Origin: Candidatus Gastranaerophilales bacterium
Lineage (GTDB): Bacteria; Cyanobacteriota; Vampirovibrionia; Gastranaerophilales; Gastranaerophilaceae
Direction of reading: 5' to 3'
NCBI GenBank assembly: GCA_944325095.1
Contig: CALUYV010000005.1
Span: 1-46,796 of the forward strand
DNA length: 46,796 nt
Part shown: one piece after another, positions 16,822 to 25,215 of the stretch
How positions within the stretch are numbered: position 1 is the stretch's first letter
Layout of the letters: every line of letters begins with the position of its first letter
Position numbers and translations under genes: made by a program
Notes under the pieces: model-generated
What the model was told of the DNA's origin: nothing
The model's database searches: none
What the model saw: the letters and a program-made list of their open reading frames with translations, nothing else

Positions 16822-18127
16822 TATGTACACCCTCCGTCAGGCTGCCGGCAGGGGAATCATCGCGGCATCTTTCTATTTTTCCCCCTAACAATCTTAACTT
16901 ATATTCAAAATTTTCGTATCCTCTATCTATATGATGTAATTTTTCAACAACGGAAGTACCTTCAGCCATAAGTGCAGCAACAACTAAAGAAGCACCGGCA
17001 CGCAAATCACTTGCCGTTAATGTTGTTCCGGATAATTTCTTAACACCTTTAATAATGGCATGGTTTCTATCCTGATGAATATCAGCACCCATTCTGTTCA
17101 ATTCCGGAACCTGCATAAATCTGTTTTCATATAAACTTTCGGTGATAATACCAACACCGTTTGCAGTCGAAAGAAGAGTCATCGCCATTGACTGCAAATC
17201 CGTAGGAAATCCAGGATACGGCTGAGTTACAAAATTTATTGAATTTAAACGATTTTTACAACTGACCTCCATTGATGTAGGGTCAAGCAGTTTAATATTT
17301 GCACCCATTTTAAGCAATTTGTTTGTAAAAAATGTCAAATGCGCAGGGTAAATATTTTTTATAATCCCTTTACCTTTTGTCGCAATAATCGCTGTCATAT
17401 AGGTACCGGCTTCAATTCTGTCAGGAATTGTTGTGTATTCAATCGGATGCAGTTGTTCTTGTTTTACACCGTTTATAACAAGTTCAGATGTTCCCGCACC
17501 TGAAATATCGGCACCCATTGTATTTAAGAAATTTGCAAGATCAACAATTTCCGGTTCCTGCGCTGCATTTTGAATTCTTGTAGAACCTTCTGCAAGAACA
17601 GATGCCAGCATAATGTTTTCTGTTGCACCGACTGACGGAATATCCAGATAAACATCAGAACCGACAAGTTTATTGGTTTTTGCATAAACATAGCCGTTTT
17701 CTATTTTAATTTTAGCACCGAGTGCTTCCAAACCTTTGATATGGAAATCAACCCTTCTTTCACCTATGGCGCATCCGCCCGGTAATGCTACTCTGGCCTC
17801 TTTACAACGAGAGACAAGCGCACCCAGAACAATGAATGATGCTCTCATTTTGCTTACCAACTCATAAGTAGCCGTAACACTTGTTATATTTGTTGCATCA
17901 ATTGTAATTGATTTCTCTTTTCTGTCATATTTAGTTTTTGTTCCTAACTGCTCAATCACACTGAGCATAATCTCGACATCCGTCAATTCCGGAACATTAT
18001 ATATTTTTGACTCCCCTTTTGCCAGAAGTGCGGCAGCCATCAACTTTAAAACGGAGTTTTTAGCCCCGCCGATTGAAACCTCACCTTTTAAAGGTGTACC
18101 GCCTTTTATAATATATCTTTCTACCAA
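16805..18127 (-). CDS. murA: UDP-N-acetylglucosamine 1-carboxyvinyltransferase (MurA)
   Basis: First committed step of peptidoglycan synthesis: transfers enolpyruvate from PEP to UDP-GlcNAc. GGAKNSVLKLMAAALLA lies at the N-terminus. The loop LPGGCAIGERRVDFHIKGLEALGA carries the catalytic Cys, with Arg-Arg where Arg-Pro is usual. PGFPTDLQSMAM and DLRAGASLVVAALMA are further family motifs. I place the start at TTG (18127): GGAGG is five bases upstream and the protein then begins VERYIIKGG, like other MurA. Two upstream ATG codons (18154, 18169) are in frame but poorly spaced. The last 20 residues extend beyond the usual C-terminus and overlap the RWYD gene. Confidence 0.95.
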   Translation of the reverse strand: MVERYIIKGGTPLKGEVSIGGAKNSVLKLMAAALLAKGESKIYNVPELTDVEIMLSVIEQLGTKTKYDRKEKSITIDATNITSVTATYELVSKMRASFIVLGALVSRCKEARVALPGGCAIGERRVDFHIKGLEALGAKIKIENGYVYAKTNKLVGSDVYLDIPSVGATENIMLASVLAEGSTRIQNAAQEPEIVDLANFLNTMGADISGAGTSELVINGVKQEQLHPIEYTTIPDRIEAGTYMTAIIATKGKGIIKNIYPAHLTFFTNKLLKMGANIKLLDPTSMEVSCKNRLNSINFVTQPYPGFPTDLQSMAMTLLSTANGVGIITESLYENRFMQVPELNRMGADIHQDRNHAIIKGVKKLSGTTLTASDLRAGASLVVAALMAEGTSVVEKLHHIDRGYENFEYKLRLLGGKIERCRDDSPAGSLTEGVHNESYI

Positions 18128-18170
18128 CTTAGCCTCCGAAAGAAATTTTATCATATCCTTACTATACATA

Positions 18171-18199
18171 ATAATACAATCAGTGCGGTTTGTTGTAAA
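18171..18199 (-). promoter_or_regulatory. Promoter of murA
   Basis: On the minus strand TTTACA (18194-18199), 17 bases, then TATTAT (18171-18176). Transcription would start near 18165, giving a leader of about 40 bases before the TTG start codon. Confidence 0.65.
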
Positions 18200-18298
18200 T
18201 AGATTAAATTATGTAAAGAAAGTATATACTCTAAAAAGCAATTTTTATACAAAAAATTTCTTTATATAAGCATAGGGGAAATTTTGAGGAAATAAATA

Positions 18299-19945
18299 AT
18301 GGGGAATTTAGCAATAAAATTAATACAAAAAAGTGCGGCTTGGGTAAAAGCATGCGGCAAAAGAAGTATTTTAGAAACTTCTCCACAGGTATTTCATGGG
18401 ATTAATCCAACTTTAACTTTACAAAACGGCAAAACAGTTTACCTGCCGCGATTTATTTCAGAAGAAATGCGAACAGCAAGAGAAATGAATAAAAATGCAA
18501 TTCTGGAACTAAAAAAGCCTATTGACAGAAGTTTTTCTAAAGCAACCCCTGAGGATTTAAAACGCTTGACAGATACTTCATTTGAAATTAGCGGCAAAAG
18601 AACGGTATATACAAATCCACGCGACGGAAAGATTTATCATCTGCTTTCAGAAGGAAAAACCGACAACGGACTTGCAAAAATAAGAATCCTTGATGCCGAG
18701 GGAGCATTTGTTAAAACAGTAGAAGTTAAACCGCAAAAAATTGTTATCATTGACGATTTTGTTTCACAATCTCCGATGAGTGCATCAGCCAGCAACCAAT
18801 ATATAGAATTATCCCATGGAGATTTAGTACATCTTGTCGCCAAAAGAACTAATCCTTTTGCAAATTTTGAAACAATCGATATAACTAGAGATAAAAGCAG
18901 GTTTCCATACCTTAATCTTTACGAAGAACTTGCCTCACTGCAAAAACGAATTGATGCAGGGGAAGAAATCAACTTTTTATCACTTTCTATAGCTCGCCAA
19001 TTTTCAAAACAAAATGCTAAAGATTCACTTAAAATGATTAATACTGATGCAGTAACAGCAAAGACAACTGATATATTAAATAACAATGAAGTATATGAAA
19101 AATTTCCATTAGGATTATTTGCTCGCAAAAATAAGGGTAAAATACGCATTATACAAGGAGCAGGTAATAATGGGAAAAATGCCATAAATGCCGACTTATC
19201 ATACCCTGATATTGAAGGTGTTGGCGCGCTTAACCCACATACAAAAAAACTTGCCCCATTTTCAGCCAGTCGTAACAGTTTATATACCCAGCACTATGAG
19301 CAAGGAATATTTCCTTACATACCAACATCAAGCGGATTAAGTATTTCAGGCGGATTATCAACAGATATACCATTAAAACCTGAATTACATAAACTAGCAC
19401 AAAAATATTTGGGTAAAAAACCGACAATAGCAACTACTGAAGAACATGTTGTAATCAATAGATTAAAGAAAAGTTGCCAGAATGAATATGAAACCGCATA
19501 CAAAGAACTTTATGAAAAAGTCGTAAGTGCTGATGAAAAAAAGACTTTAAAAGATTTATATGAAAAAGCGCAACTAGAAATGCGTCAAAAAAGCGGTACT
19601 CAATACAAAAATCAATACAATGAATTAAAACAACAACTACATAAACGTGTGATAAATAAAATGAAAAATATTAATATTCCTTCTTTAAATGAATATCAAA
19701 AAGCAGTTGCCAAGTTAGAACAAGAAGGAAAAGTTATGCGTACAGGATTTAGCGGAGAATACCATATTCCAAGTAAAAACCCGTTTTCAAGATATTTTAA
19801 AATGGAATTTAAACAAAATAAAACAGGTGAACTTGAACTGGCAACACCGCATTCCGACACAGGCAGTTTAACAGGAACAAGTTTTGCAACTCCGAAACGA
19901 GCCGCAAAACTTGCCCTTGATAAAATGCTTGAAAATGTTTTATAA
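18299..19945 (+). CDS. Subtilisin-like (S8) serine protease without signal peptide
   Basis: A divergent subtilase of 548 residues. The catalytic set is visible: Asp in KIVIIDDF (152/153), His173 in LSHGDLVHLVA, the oxyanion Asn in GAGNNG (290) and Ser528 in GTSFATP. The core strand before the Asn (EEINFLSLSIA, near 223) and the strand IEGVGALNP also fit the fold. Residues 1-140 are an unrecognised N-terminal region, and about 360-500 is a charged helical insertion between the Asn and Ser blocks, which is atypical. The N-terminus is amphipathic rather than a signal peptide. GAGG lies about ten bases before the ATG. The gene is divergent from murA. Substrate unknown. Confidence 0.85.
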   Translation: MGNLAIKLIQKSAAWVKACGKRSILETSPQVFHGINPTLTLQNGKTVYLPRFISEEMRTAREMNKNAILELKKPIDRSFSKATPEDLKRLTDTSFEISGKRTVYTNPRDGKIYHLLSEGKTDNGLAKIRILDAEGAFVKTVEVKPQKIVIIDDFVSQSPMSASASNQYIELSHGDLVHLVAKRTNPFANFETIDITRDKSRFPYLNLYEELASLQKRIDAGEEINFLSLSIARQFSKQNAKDSLKMINTDAVTAKTTDILNNNEVYEKFPLGLFARKNKGKIRIIQGAGNNGKNAINADLSYPDIEGVGALNPHTKKLAPFSASRNSLYTQHYEQGIFPYIPTSSGLSISGGLSTDIPLKPELHKLAQKYLGKKPTIATTEEHVVINRLKKSCQNEYETAYKELYEKVVSADEKKTLKDLYEKAQLEMRQKSGTQYKNQYNELKQQLHKRVINKMKNINIPSLNEYQKAVAKLEQEGKVMRTGFSGEYHIPSKNPFSRYFKMEFKQNKTGELELATPHSDTGSLTGTSFATPKRAAKLALDKMLENVL

Positions 19946-19970
19946 AATATAAGATTTCGCCTGCAGATAT

Positions 19971-20354
19971 TTACCATTGAACTTTTTCAATGACTTCGAT
20001 TTCATAACCGTCAGGGTCTTTCAGAAATGCAATATTGCTTCCTTTACCTGTCAAATCAAACGGTTCATATAAAAATTCATGACCTAAATCATACATTTTG
20101 ATAGCAAACTGTTCCATTGAATCAACCGCAAATGCAAGATGGCCGAAAGCAGTTCCTATACTGTAGCCTTCCGGCGGAACAACATCATTTTCCGTAAGTT
20201 CCAAAACCGGCTCACCGTTTTCATCTGCCAGAAAATACAACCAGCAGTCATTTAGTTTTCTCATACTATCAAGACGCATTCCAAACAAACCGATATAAAA
20301 TTTCAAACTTGCCTCGGCATCCTTAACCCTTATCATTGTGTGCAAAAATGTCAT
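19971..20354 (-). CDS. gloA: Glyoxalase I family protein (lactoylglutathione lyase-like)
   Basis: A 127-residue VOC-fold enzyme, probably detoxifying methylglyoxal. Metal ligands expected for glyoxalase I are at the expected places: His in FLHTMIRV (residue 5), Glu in VLELTEN, His in AFGHLAFAVD and Glu in DGYEIEVIE. KDPDGYEIEVIE is a family signature. The start at 20354 is supported by GGAGAGG shortly upstream; the longer frame to 20414 has no family similarity. It is convergent with the subtilase gene and has no visible partner. Confidence 0.9.
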   Translation of the reverse strand: MTFLHTMIRVKDAEASLKFYIGLFGMRLDSMRKLNDCWLYFLADENGEPVLELTENDVVPPEGYSIGTAFGHLAFAVDSMEQFAIKMYDLGHEFLYEPFDLTGKGSNIAFLKDPDGYEIEVIEKVQW

Positions 20355-20417
20355 ACAAACCTCTCCTTTTTTGTAAATTATACCATAAAAACACAAGATT
20401 CCCGTTTTATTCACAAT

Positions 20418-20445
20418 TTGACATCAGGGTTTTAAATTATATAAT
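20418..20445 (+). promoter_or_regulatory. Consensus promoter of hisS at leaderless distance
   Basis: TTGACA (20418-20423), a 16-base spacer and TATAAT (20440-20445). The -10 box ends six bases before the ATG at 20452, so the predicted transcription start coincides with the start codon. There is no room for a ribosome-binding site. Confidence 0.75.
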
Positions 20446-20451
20446 TTTCTT

Positions 20452-21693
20452 ATGAGCGAAATCTTAAAAGTATTAAAAGGAACAAAAGATATCTTGCCTC
20501 AAGATATTGATATGTGGCATTTTGTAGAGAAAAAAGCGGAAGAAATTTTTTCTAAATACGGCTTTAAAGAAATCAGAACCCCTATAATTGAAGTTACCGA
20601 ACTGTTTTCCAGAGGTGTCGGGGATACAACAGATATTGTTAACAAAGAAATGTACACCTTTGAAAAAAGCAATCGCTCAATTACTCTGCGCCCTGAAAAC
20701 ACAGCAGGAGTTGTCCGTGCCTATATTGAAAACGGAATGGCACGTCTGTCCGCTCCCGTCAAATTGTGGTACAAAGGGCCGATGTTCCGCTATGAACGGC
20801 CGCAGGCAGGAAGGCAAAGGCAGTTCCATCAAGTCGGGGTTGAAATGTTCGGAATACAACAGCCGGCTGCAGATGCCGAAGTAATCCTTATGGCAGTAAA
20901 TTTTCTAAAATCGCTCGGACTTAACGATCTTGAAGTCGAAATAAATTCTCTCGGCTGCCCTAAATGCCGCGAAGAATTTAAAAAGAAATTAAAAGAAGTT
21001 TTAAAACCATATTTGAATGAATTGTGCGATGACTGCCGCACAAGATATGAAAAAAATCCGTTAAGACTGCTTGACTGTAAAGTTGAAACATGCAAAAAAA
21101 TATTTGAAAAACCTGAAATTCAGGAAGTAATCAATTCTGAATTTATTTGCGACGATTGTACGGAACATTATACGGCAGTTAAATTATACCTCGACAGAAT
21201 GGGTGTTAAATATAATGAAAACAAACAATTAGTAAGAGGTCTGGATTATTACAACCGGACGGTTTTTGAAATAAAATCAAATAATCTGGGTTCTCAAAAT
21301 GCTGTCTGCGGAGGCGGAAGATATGACAGTCTGGTAGAACAGTTAGGAGGAGAACCGACACCTGCTGTCGGGTTTGCAATGGGAATGGAAAGATTAATTT
21401 CTCTTATTCCTAAACAGGAACCTGAAAAACTTGACGGATATATTGTATGCGAACATATTGTAGATGCTTTTCTGTTTGCGGAAGAATTAAGACACGAAGG
21501 TTTAAATGTTGAGTTTGACCTCACATCAAGAAAATTCTCCAAACAAATTGAAAAAGCCTCAAAAGTTGCAAAATATGCCCTGATTTTGGGAGATGATGAA
21601 ATTGCACATCATTGCGTTTCAATAAAAAACCTTGAAAAAGGAACACAAATTACAGTTGACAGAGTTGACTGCATAAAAATGCTTGAACTTTAA
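20452..21693 (+). CDS. hisS: Histidyl-tRNA synthetase
   Basis: Class II synthetase, 413 residues, charging tRNA-His. Motif 1 region GVGDTTDIVNKEMYTF, motif 2 FRYERPQAGRQRQFHQVGVE, histidine-binding LVRGLDYYNRTVFE, and motif 3 GFAMGMERL are all present. AVCGGGRYDSLVEQLGG is a HisRS-specific block. A compact anticodon-binding domain occupies the last 90 residues. An insertion with CPKCREEF, CDDC and CDDC pairs between motifs 2 and 3 could bind zinc. The gene appears to be read from a promoter at leaderless distance. The next gene starts 17 bases after its stop. Confidence 0.97.
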   Translation: MSEILKVLKGTKDILPQDIDMWHFVEKKAEEIFSKYGFKEIRTPIIEVTELFSRGVGDTTDIVNKEMYTFEKSNRSITLRPENTAGVVRAYIENGMARLSAPVKLWYKGPMFRYERPQAGRQRQFHQVGVEMFGIQQPAADAEVILMAVNFLKSLGLNDLEVEINSLGCPKCREEFKKKLKEVLKPYLNELCDDCRTRYEKNPLRLLDCKVETCKKIFEKPEIQEVINSEFICDDCTEHYTAVKLYLDRMGVKYNENKQLVRGLDYYNRTVFEIKSNNLGSQNAVCGGGRYDSLVEQLGGEPTPAVGFAMGMERLISLIPKQEPEKLDGYIVCEHIVDAFLFAEELRHEGLNVEFDLTSRKFSKQIEKASKVAKYALILGDDEIAHHCVSIKNLEKGTQITVDRVDCIKMLEL

Positions 21694-21710
21694 AAAACAC
21701 CGGAAAAATT

Positions 21711-21980
21711 ATGCTCAGACTTGGATTAGACTTTTCAAACGATTTTATAACAAGATTCAACAAACGGACAAACGAAATTATAACAAATGTTTATGATGAT
21801 GTTGATATTGATTCCGTACTCCCTAATTGGTCTGACAGTCCGGAAAAAAAGTCTATTCCTATTGAATCTAAAACCGAAAAAAGAAAAAATTATCCGCTGT
21901 ATTTTAATAATAAATCAATATTGATAAATCCGGTTTATACAGACTACACATATCCGTCTTATACTATATACAAATACTAA
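21711..21980 (+). CDS. Unknown 89-residue protein downstream of hisS
   Basis: Small protein starting 17 bases after hisS, probably co-transcribed. It is charged and Asn/Tyr-rich with no signal peptide or membrane segment. The middle (SDSPEKKSIPIESKTEKRKN) looks disordered and the end (YTDYTYPSYTIYKY) is Tyr-rich. CCGGA upstream is at best a weak ribosome-binding site. Its stop codon overlaps the stop codon of the convergent gene. No family was recognised; it is reported because of spacing and strand. Confidence 0.5.
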   Translation: MLRLGLDFSNDFITRFNKRTNEIITNVYDDVDIDSVLPNWSDSPEKKSIPIESKTEKRKNYPLYFNNKSILINPVYTDYTYPSYTIYKY

Positions 21981-22300
21981 TTCTCTTTTCTGCTGTTATG
22001 TTTGTATGCACTGACCACTTGATTACAAAAAGCAGGGATTTGCCCGATTTTATGAGTTATGTAAAACGGATTTGTAAAAACAGAAAAAACTTCTGCGCCG
22101 ACTGCGGTACCGGCATTTGCAGCAATTCTGGCACTCTTGTTATGTATTTCATCTTGGGTAAATTTTTTACGGAAAGGATTGCTGCTTTCATATAAATCAT
22201 AAGTAACCGAATCAATCGCTTCCGGAACAGTTGTGGAATCTGCCCAGTTGCTCAATATTCCGAGGTTTTGTCTTATGAAAGTCGAATTTATAAAATACAT
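21977..22300 (-). CDS. Unknown 107-residue protein
   Basis: Unrecognised small protein, convergent with the gene at 21711; the two stop codons overlap. Composition is mixed and compatible with a folded soluble protein. The central segment IAANAGTAVGAEVFSVFTNP is Ala/Gly-rich and helical. No ribosome-binding site precedes the ATG, so translation signals are weak. It sits upstream-out of the fab cluster and does not resemble any fatty-acid synthesis protein. Confidence 0.5.
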   Translation of the reverse strand: MYFINSTFIRQNLGILSNWADSTTVPEAIDSVTYDLYESSNPFRKKFTQDEIHNKSARIAANAGTAVGAEVFSVFTNPFYITHKIGQIPAFCNQVVSAYKHNSRKEN

Positions 22301-22343
22301 ATATCTATATTAAACCTTCTCAAAAAAATTTTTGCGTAAAAGA

Positions 22344-22371
22344 AAAGACCCTGAAAAAACAGAGTCTTTTC
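22344..22371 (-). terminator. Terminator of the acpP-fabF transcript
   Basis: AAAAGAC and GTCTTTT arms with inner CTG/CAG form an 11-bp stem (one mismatch) around an A-rich loop. On the minus strand T residues follow. It lies 19 bases after the fabF stop. Confidence 0.75.
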
Positions 22372-22389
22372 CCGAAGAAATTTGGAGTA

Positions 22390-23640
22390 CTATATTTCTT
22401 TAAAAATTAATGACGCATTTTGACCGCCAAAACCAAATGAATTTGACAATACTGCATGTAAAGGTGCTTTAACCGCTTTATACGGAACATAATTCAAATC
22501 CGCAACCTCTTCATCCTGATTATCAAGATTTATTGTCGGAGGCACAATATCATCATTAAGAGCCTTTATACAAACAATGGCTTCTGCAGCACCGGTTGCT
22601 CCCAGCATATGACCGTGCATACTCTTTGTTGAAGTAACATAAAGTTTAGGGTTAGTCTTTTTGTCGCCAAAAACATGAGCCACAGCATGAGATTCAGCCT
22701 TATCGCCCAAACCGGTACTTGTACCGTGAGTATTGATATATTGAATATCCTCCGGTTTCATATTGGCATCTTTCAATGCAAATTCCATAGCTTTAATAGC
22801 TCCGGCACCATCCGGCGCAGGCGCAACAACATCATAAGCGTCACCTGTCTGTCCATAACCGACTATTTCCGCATAAATGTGAGCACCGCGTTTTTTAGCG
22901 TGTTCATATTCTTCAAGAACAAGAACTGCCGAGCCTTCCGACATAATGAAACCATCTCTGTCTTTATCGTACGGTCTTGATGCTTTTTGCGGTTCATCAT
23001 TGCGTTTAGAAAGAGTCCTTGCCGCTGAAAATGCCCCGACACCTACATCACATATAGTCGCTTCAGCACCGCCGGCAACCATTATATCAGCATCATTCCA
23101 CTGGATTGCTCTAAATGCATCGCCGATAGAATGAGAACCGGTTGCGCAAGCTGAAACAACAACCTTATTAATACCTTTAAAACCGTATTTTATTGAGATA
23201 TTTCCTGACGGCATATTAACAATCATCATAGGCACCGTAAACGGTGAACATTTATTAGGCCCCTTTTCAATAATCCTGATATGGTTTTCTTCAAATGTTT
23301 TAAACCCGCCGGCAGCAGAACTGACTATTACGCCTACTCTATACGGATCTATGTCTTTTAAATCTTCCAGTTTTGCATCCTTAATTGCTTCATCTGCTGC
23401 GACCATAGCAAATTGAATAAATCTATCCATTTTCTTTGCTTTTTTAGGATCCATATATTTTTCAGGATCAAAATCTTTAACTTCTCCTGAAATTTTTACC
23501 ACATGTTTGTTGATATCAATAGATTCAGATGTTGATATTCCGCTTTTTCCTTCTTTCAAGCTCTCCCAGAATTTATCAACACCGACACCATAAGGTGTTA
23601 CGGCTCCTAATCCCGTAATAACTACTCTTCTTTTATCCAT
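22390..23640 (-). CDS. fabF: Beta-ketoacyl-ACP synthase II
   Basis: Condensing enzyme that elongates acyl-ACP with malonyl-ACP. The 416 residues hold the full thiolase-fold triad: Cys165 in VVSACATGSHS, His in INTHGTSTGLGD, and His in STKSMHGHMLGATGAAE. The N-terminal RRVVITGLGAVTPYG is the FabF signature. AAGGAAAAGGG precedes the start. It is downstream of acpP, in the usual acpP-fabF order, and ends at a terminator. Confidence 0.97.
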   Translation of the reverse strand: MDKRRVVITGLGAVTPYGVGVDKFWESLKEGKSGISTSESIDINKHVVKISGEVKDFDPEKYMDPKKAKKMDRFIQFAMVAADEAIKDAKLEDLKDIDPYRVGVIVSSAAGGFKTFEENHIRIIEKGPNKCSPFTVPMMIVNMPSGNISIKYGFKGINKVVVSACATGSHSIGDAFRAIQWNDADIMVAGGAEATICDVGVGAFSAARTLSKRNDEPQKASRPYDKDRDGFIMSEGSAVLVLEEYEHAKKRGAHIYAEIVGYGQTGDAYDVVAPAPDGAGAIKAMEFALKDANMKPEDIQYINTHGTSTGLGDKAESHAVAHVFGDKKTNPKLYVTSTKSMHGHMLGATGAAEAIVCIKALNDDIVPPTINLDNQDEEVADLNYVPYKAVKAPLHAVLSNSFGFGGQNASLIFKEI

Positions 23641-23766
23641 TTATAACATCCCTTTTCCTTAATAATAAATAATGCGAGAATGAAATATAAATATCTCACC
23701 CTCGCAAATATAAAAATCAGTTTGAAAATTTCAAAATGTAAAATTCAAAATTCAATCAGTGAGAAA

Positions 23767-24003
23767 TTACTTGCCTAATTTGCTGTCAATGTAAGAAACT
23801 GCATCTTGAACTGTTTGAATTTTTTCTGCATCTTCATCAGGAATTTCGCATTTGAATTCTTCTTCTAAAGCCATAACTAATTCAACAGTGTCTAATGAAT
23901 CAGCACCTAAATCATCTGTAAAACGAGCTTCAGGTGTAACTAATTTTTCATCAACACTTAATTGATCTACTACAACTTTTTTTACTGTTTCTAATGTACT
24001 CAT
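23767..24003 (-). CDS. acpP: Acyl carrier protein
   Basis: 78-residue acidic carrier of growing acyl chains. The phosphopantetheine attachment site is [16 protein letters not shown] with Ser36. The N-terminal [15 protein letters not shown] and the C-terminal [10 protein letters not shown] are typical of ACP. The start at 24003 follows GAGGAAG. An in-frame extension to 24081 is outside the family pattern and overlaps the promoter. A strong promoter directly upstream allows expression separate from fabD and fabG. Confidence 0.97.
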   Translation of the reverse strand: MSTLETVKKVVVDQLSVDEKLVTPEARFTDDLGADSLDTVELVMALEEEFKCEIPDEDAEKIQTVQDAVSYIDSKLGK

Positions 24004-24052
24004 CTTTTCTTCCTCTTTATTATTGTATATTACTAAATACTTTTCTTGGTAT

Positions 24053-24081
24053 ATTATAACCTGTTGAATATTTTTTTGCAA
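24053..24081 (-). promoter_or_regulatory. Promoter of acpP-fabF
   Basis: On the minus strand TTGCAA (24076-24081), a 17-base spacer and TATAAT (24053-24058), 50 bases before the acpP start. This lies inside the fab cluster and would give acpP-fabF their own transcript. Confidence 0.7.
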
Positions 24082-24169
24082 GGTATTTACAATATTATCA
24101 AATTTTATTTACAATCGTTACTTCCTCAAATTTATAATAATTTTCGGAAATTTTAGCAAATACCGCCGG

Positions 24170-24901
24170 CTAAATAATCAACCCGCCGTCAACCTGGAGA
24201 ACCTGACCTGTTACATAATCGGCATCAAGTGCCAAAAATTTCACAGCCTTTGCAATATCAACTGCTTCGCCCATTCTTTTGAGCGGAATCATTTTCATGT
24301 ATTCATCAGTATTACCCAGATCTTTTGTCATATCAGTTGCAATAAAGCCCGGAGCTACGGCATTAACTCTTATTCCGCGCGAACCTAATTCTTTTGCCAG
24401 AGATTTTGTAAATCCGACAAGACCCGCTTTGGCAGCAGAATAATTTGCCTGACCCGGATTGCCGTATAAACCGACAACTGATGTTGTATTTATAATTGCA
24501 CCGCTTCTTTGCTTCATCATTAATTTAACAACCGGTTTTGAAACATAAAAAGCACTGTTTAAATTAGTATTAATTACTGCATTCCATTTATCTGCACCCA
24601 TTCTGATAAACAAATCATCACGGGTAATACCTGCATTATTAACAAGCACATCTATTCTTCCGTATTTTTCAATGATTTTGGCAATTGCTGCATCAACTTC
24701 TTCCTGATTGGAAACATCAAATTTATAACTTTCAGCATTTGCACCGAGTGCTTTTAATTCTTCAACGGTTTTATCAGCAGCTTCAACATTACCTGCGTAA
24801 TTAATAACAACATCACAGCCTGCTGCAGCCAATTCCAGAGCACAAGCCTTGCCGATACCGCGGGAACCGCCTGTTACCAATGCAACTTTTTTTTCTGTCA
24901 T
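24170..24901 (-). CDS. fabG: 3-oxoacyl-ACP reductase
   Basis: NADPH-dependent short-chain dehydrogenase, 243 residues, reducing beta-ketoacyl-ACP. The cofactor loop is TGGSRGIGKA (10-19) and NNAGITRDD is at 88-96. The catalytic set is Ser141 in NTTSVVG with Tyr154 and Lys158 in QANYSAAKAG. VNAVAPGFIATDM and the C-terminal GQVLQVDGG are typical FabG features. ATAAGGAGA precedes the start. It follows orf94 and fabD in one transcription unit. Confidence 0.96.
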   Translation of the reverse strand: MTEKKVALVTGGSRGIGKACALELAAAGCDVVINYAGNVEAADKTVEELKALGANAESYKFDVSNQEEVDAAIAKIIEKYGRIDVLVNNAGITRDDLFIRMGADKWNAVINTNLNSAFYVSKPVVKLMMKQRSGAIINTTSVVGLYGNPGQANYSAAKAGLVGFTKSLAKELGSRGIRVNAVAPGFIATDMTKDLGNTDEYMKMIPLKRMGEAVDIAKAVKFLALDADYVTGQVLQVDGGLII

Positions 24902-24929
24902 AATCTTTCTCCTTATTTAATTCGTAGAA

Positions 24930-25214
24930 TTATTTTTTTATTTTTAAATGTTCAAAAACTCTCTTCGCTTTGACAAGAAATAAATCAAATCTGTCACGAA
25001 ATGATAATTTGAATGCCTCTTCAAACCCTTTATTAATTTCTGTTTCATCTATCGTTCTGCCGTTTGCAAGATAGACATCATGCGGCAGCAAATCAGGATG
25101 TTCCCTGTAAAAATTTCTATCTTTTGAATAGGCTCTTTTAGGTACGGGAACAGAACTTTTATTTGCGAAGGTTACAGGTCTTGATGGCTGACCCGAAAGT
25201 TTTAACTGTTCCAT
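24930..25214 (-). CDS. Unknown 94-residue protein between fabD and fabG
   Basis: Small basic protein encoded inside the fatty-acid operon. Its ATG follows the fabD stop codon by a single base, so it must be translated from the same mRNA and is probably coupled to fabD. The N-terminal 30 residues are Ser/Pro-rich. The middle has HPDLLPHDVYLANGRT, and the C-terminal 45 residues (EEAFKLSFRDRFDLFLVKAKRVFEHLKI) form an amphipathic basic helix region. No known fab gene has this sequence pattern. A role linked to fatty-acid or membrane synthesis is only suggested by context. Confidence 0.78.
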   Translation of the reverse strand: MEQLKLSGQPSRPVTFANKSSVPVPKRAYSKDRNFYREHPDLLPHDVYLANGRTIDETEINKGFEEAFKLSFRDRFDLFLVKAKRVFEHLKIKK

Positions 25215-25215
25215 T

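Noticed and set aside
24004..24081. 26-residue N-terminal extension of ACP
   Set aside because: It overlaps the -35/-10 elements and is not part of the ACP family; the internal ATG has a strong ribosome-binding site.
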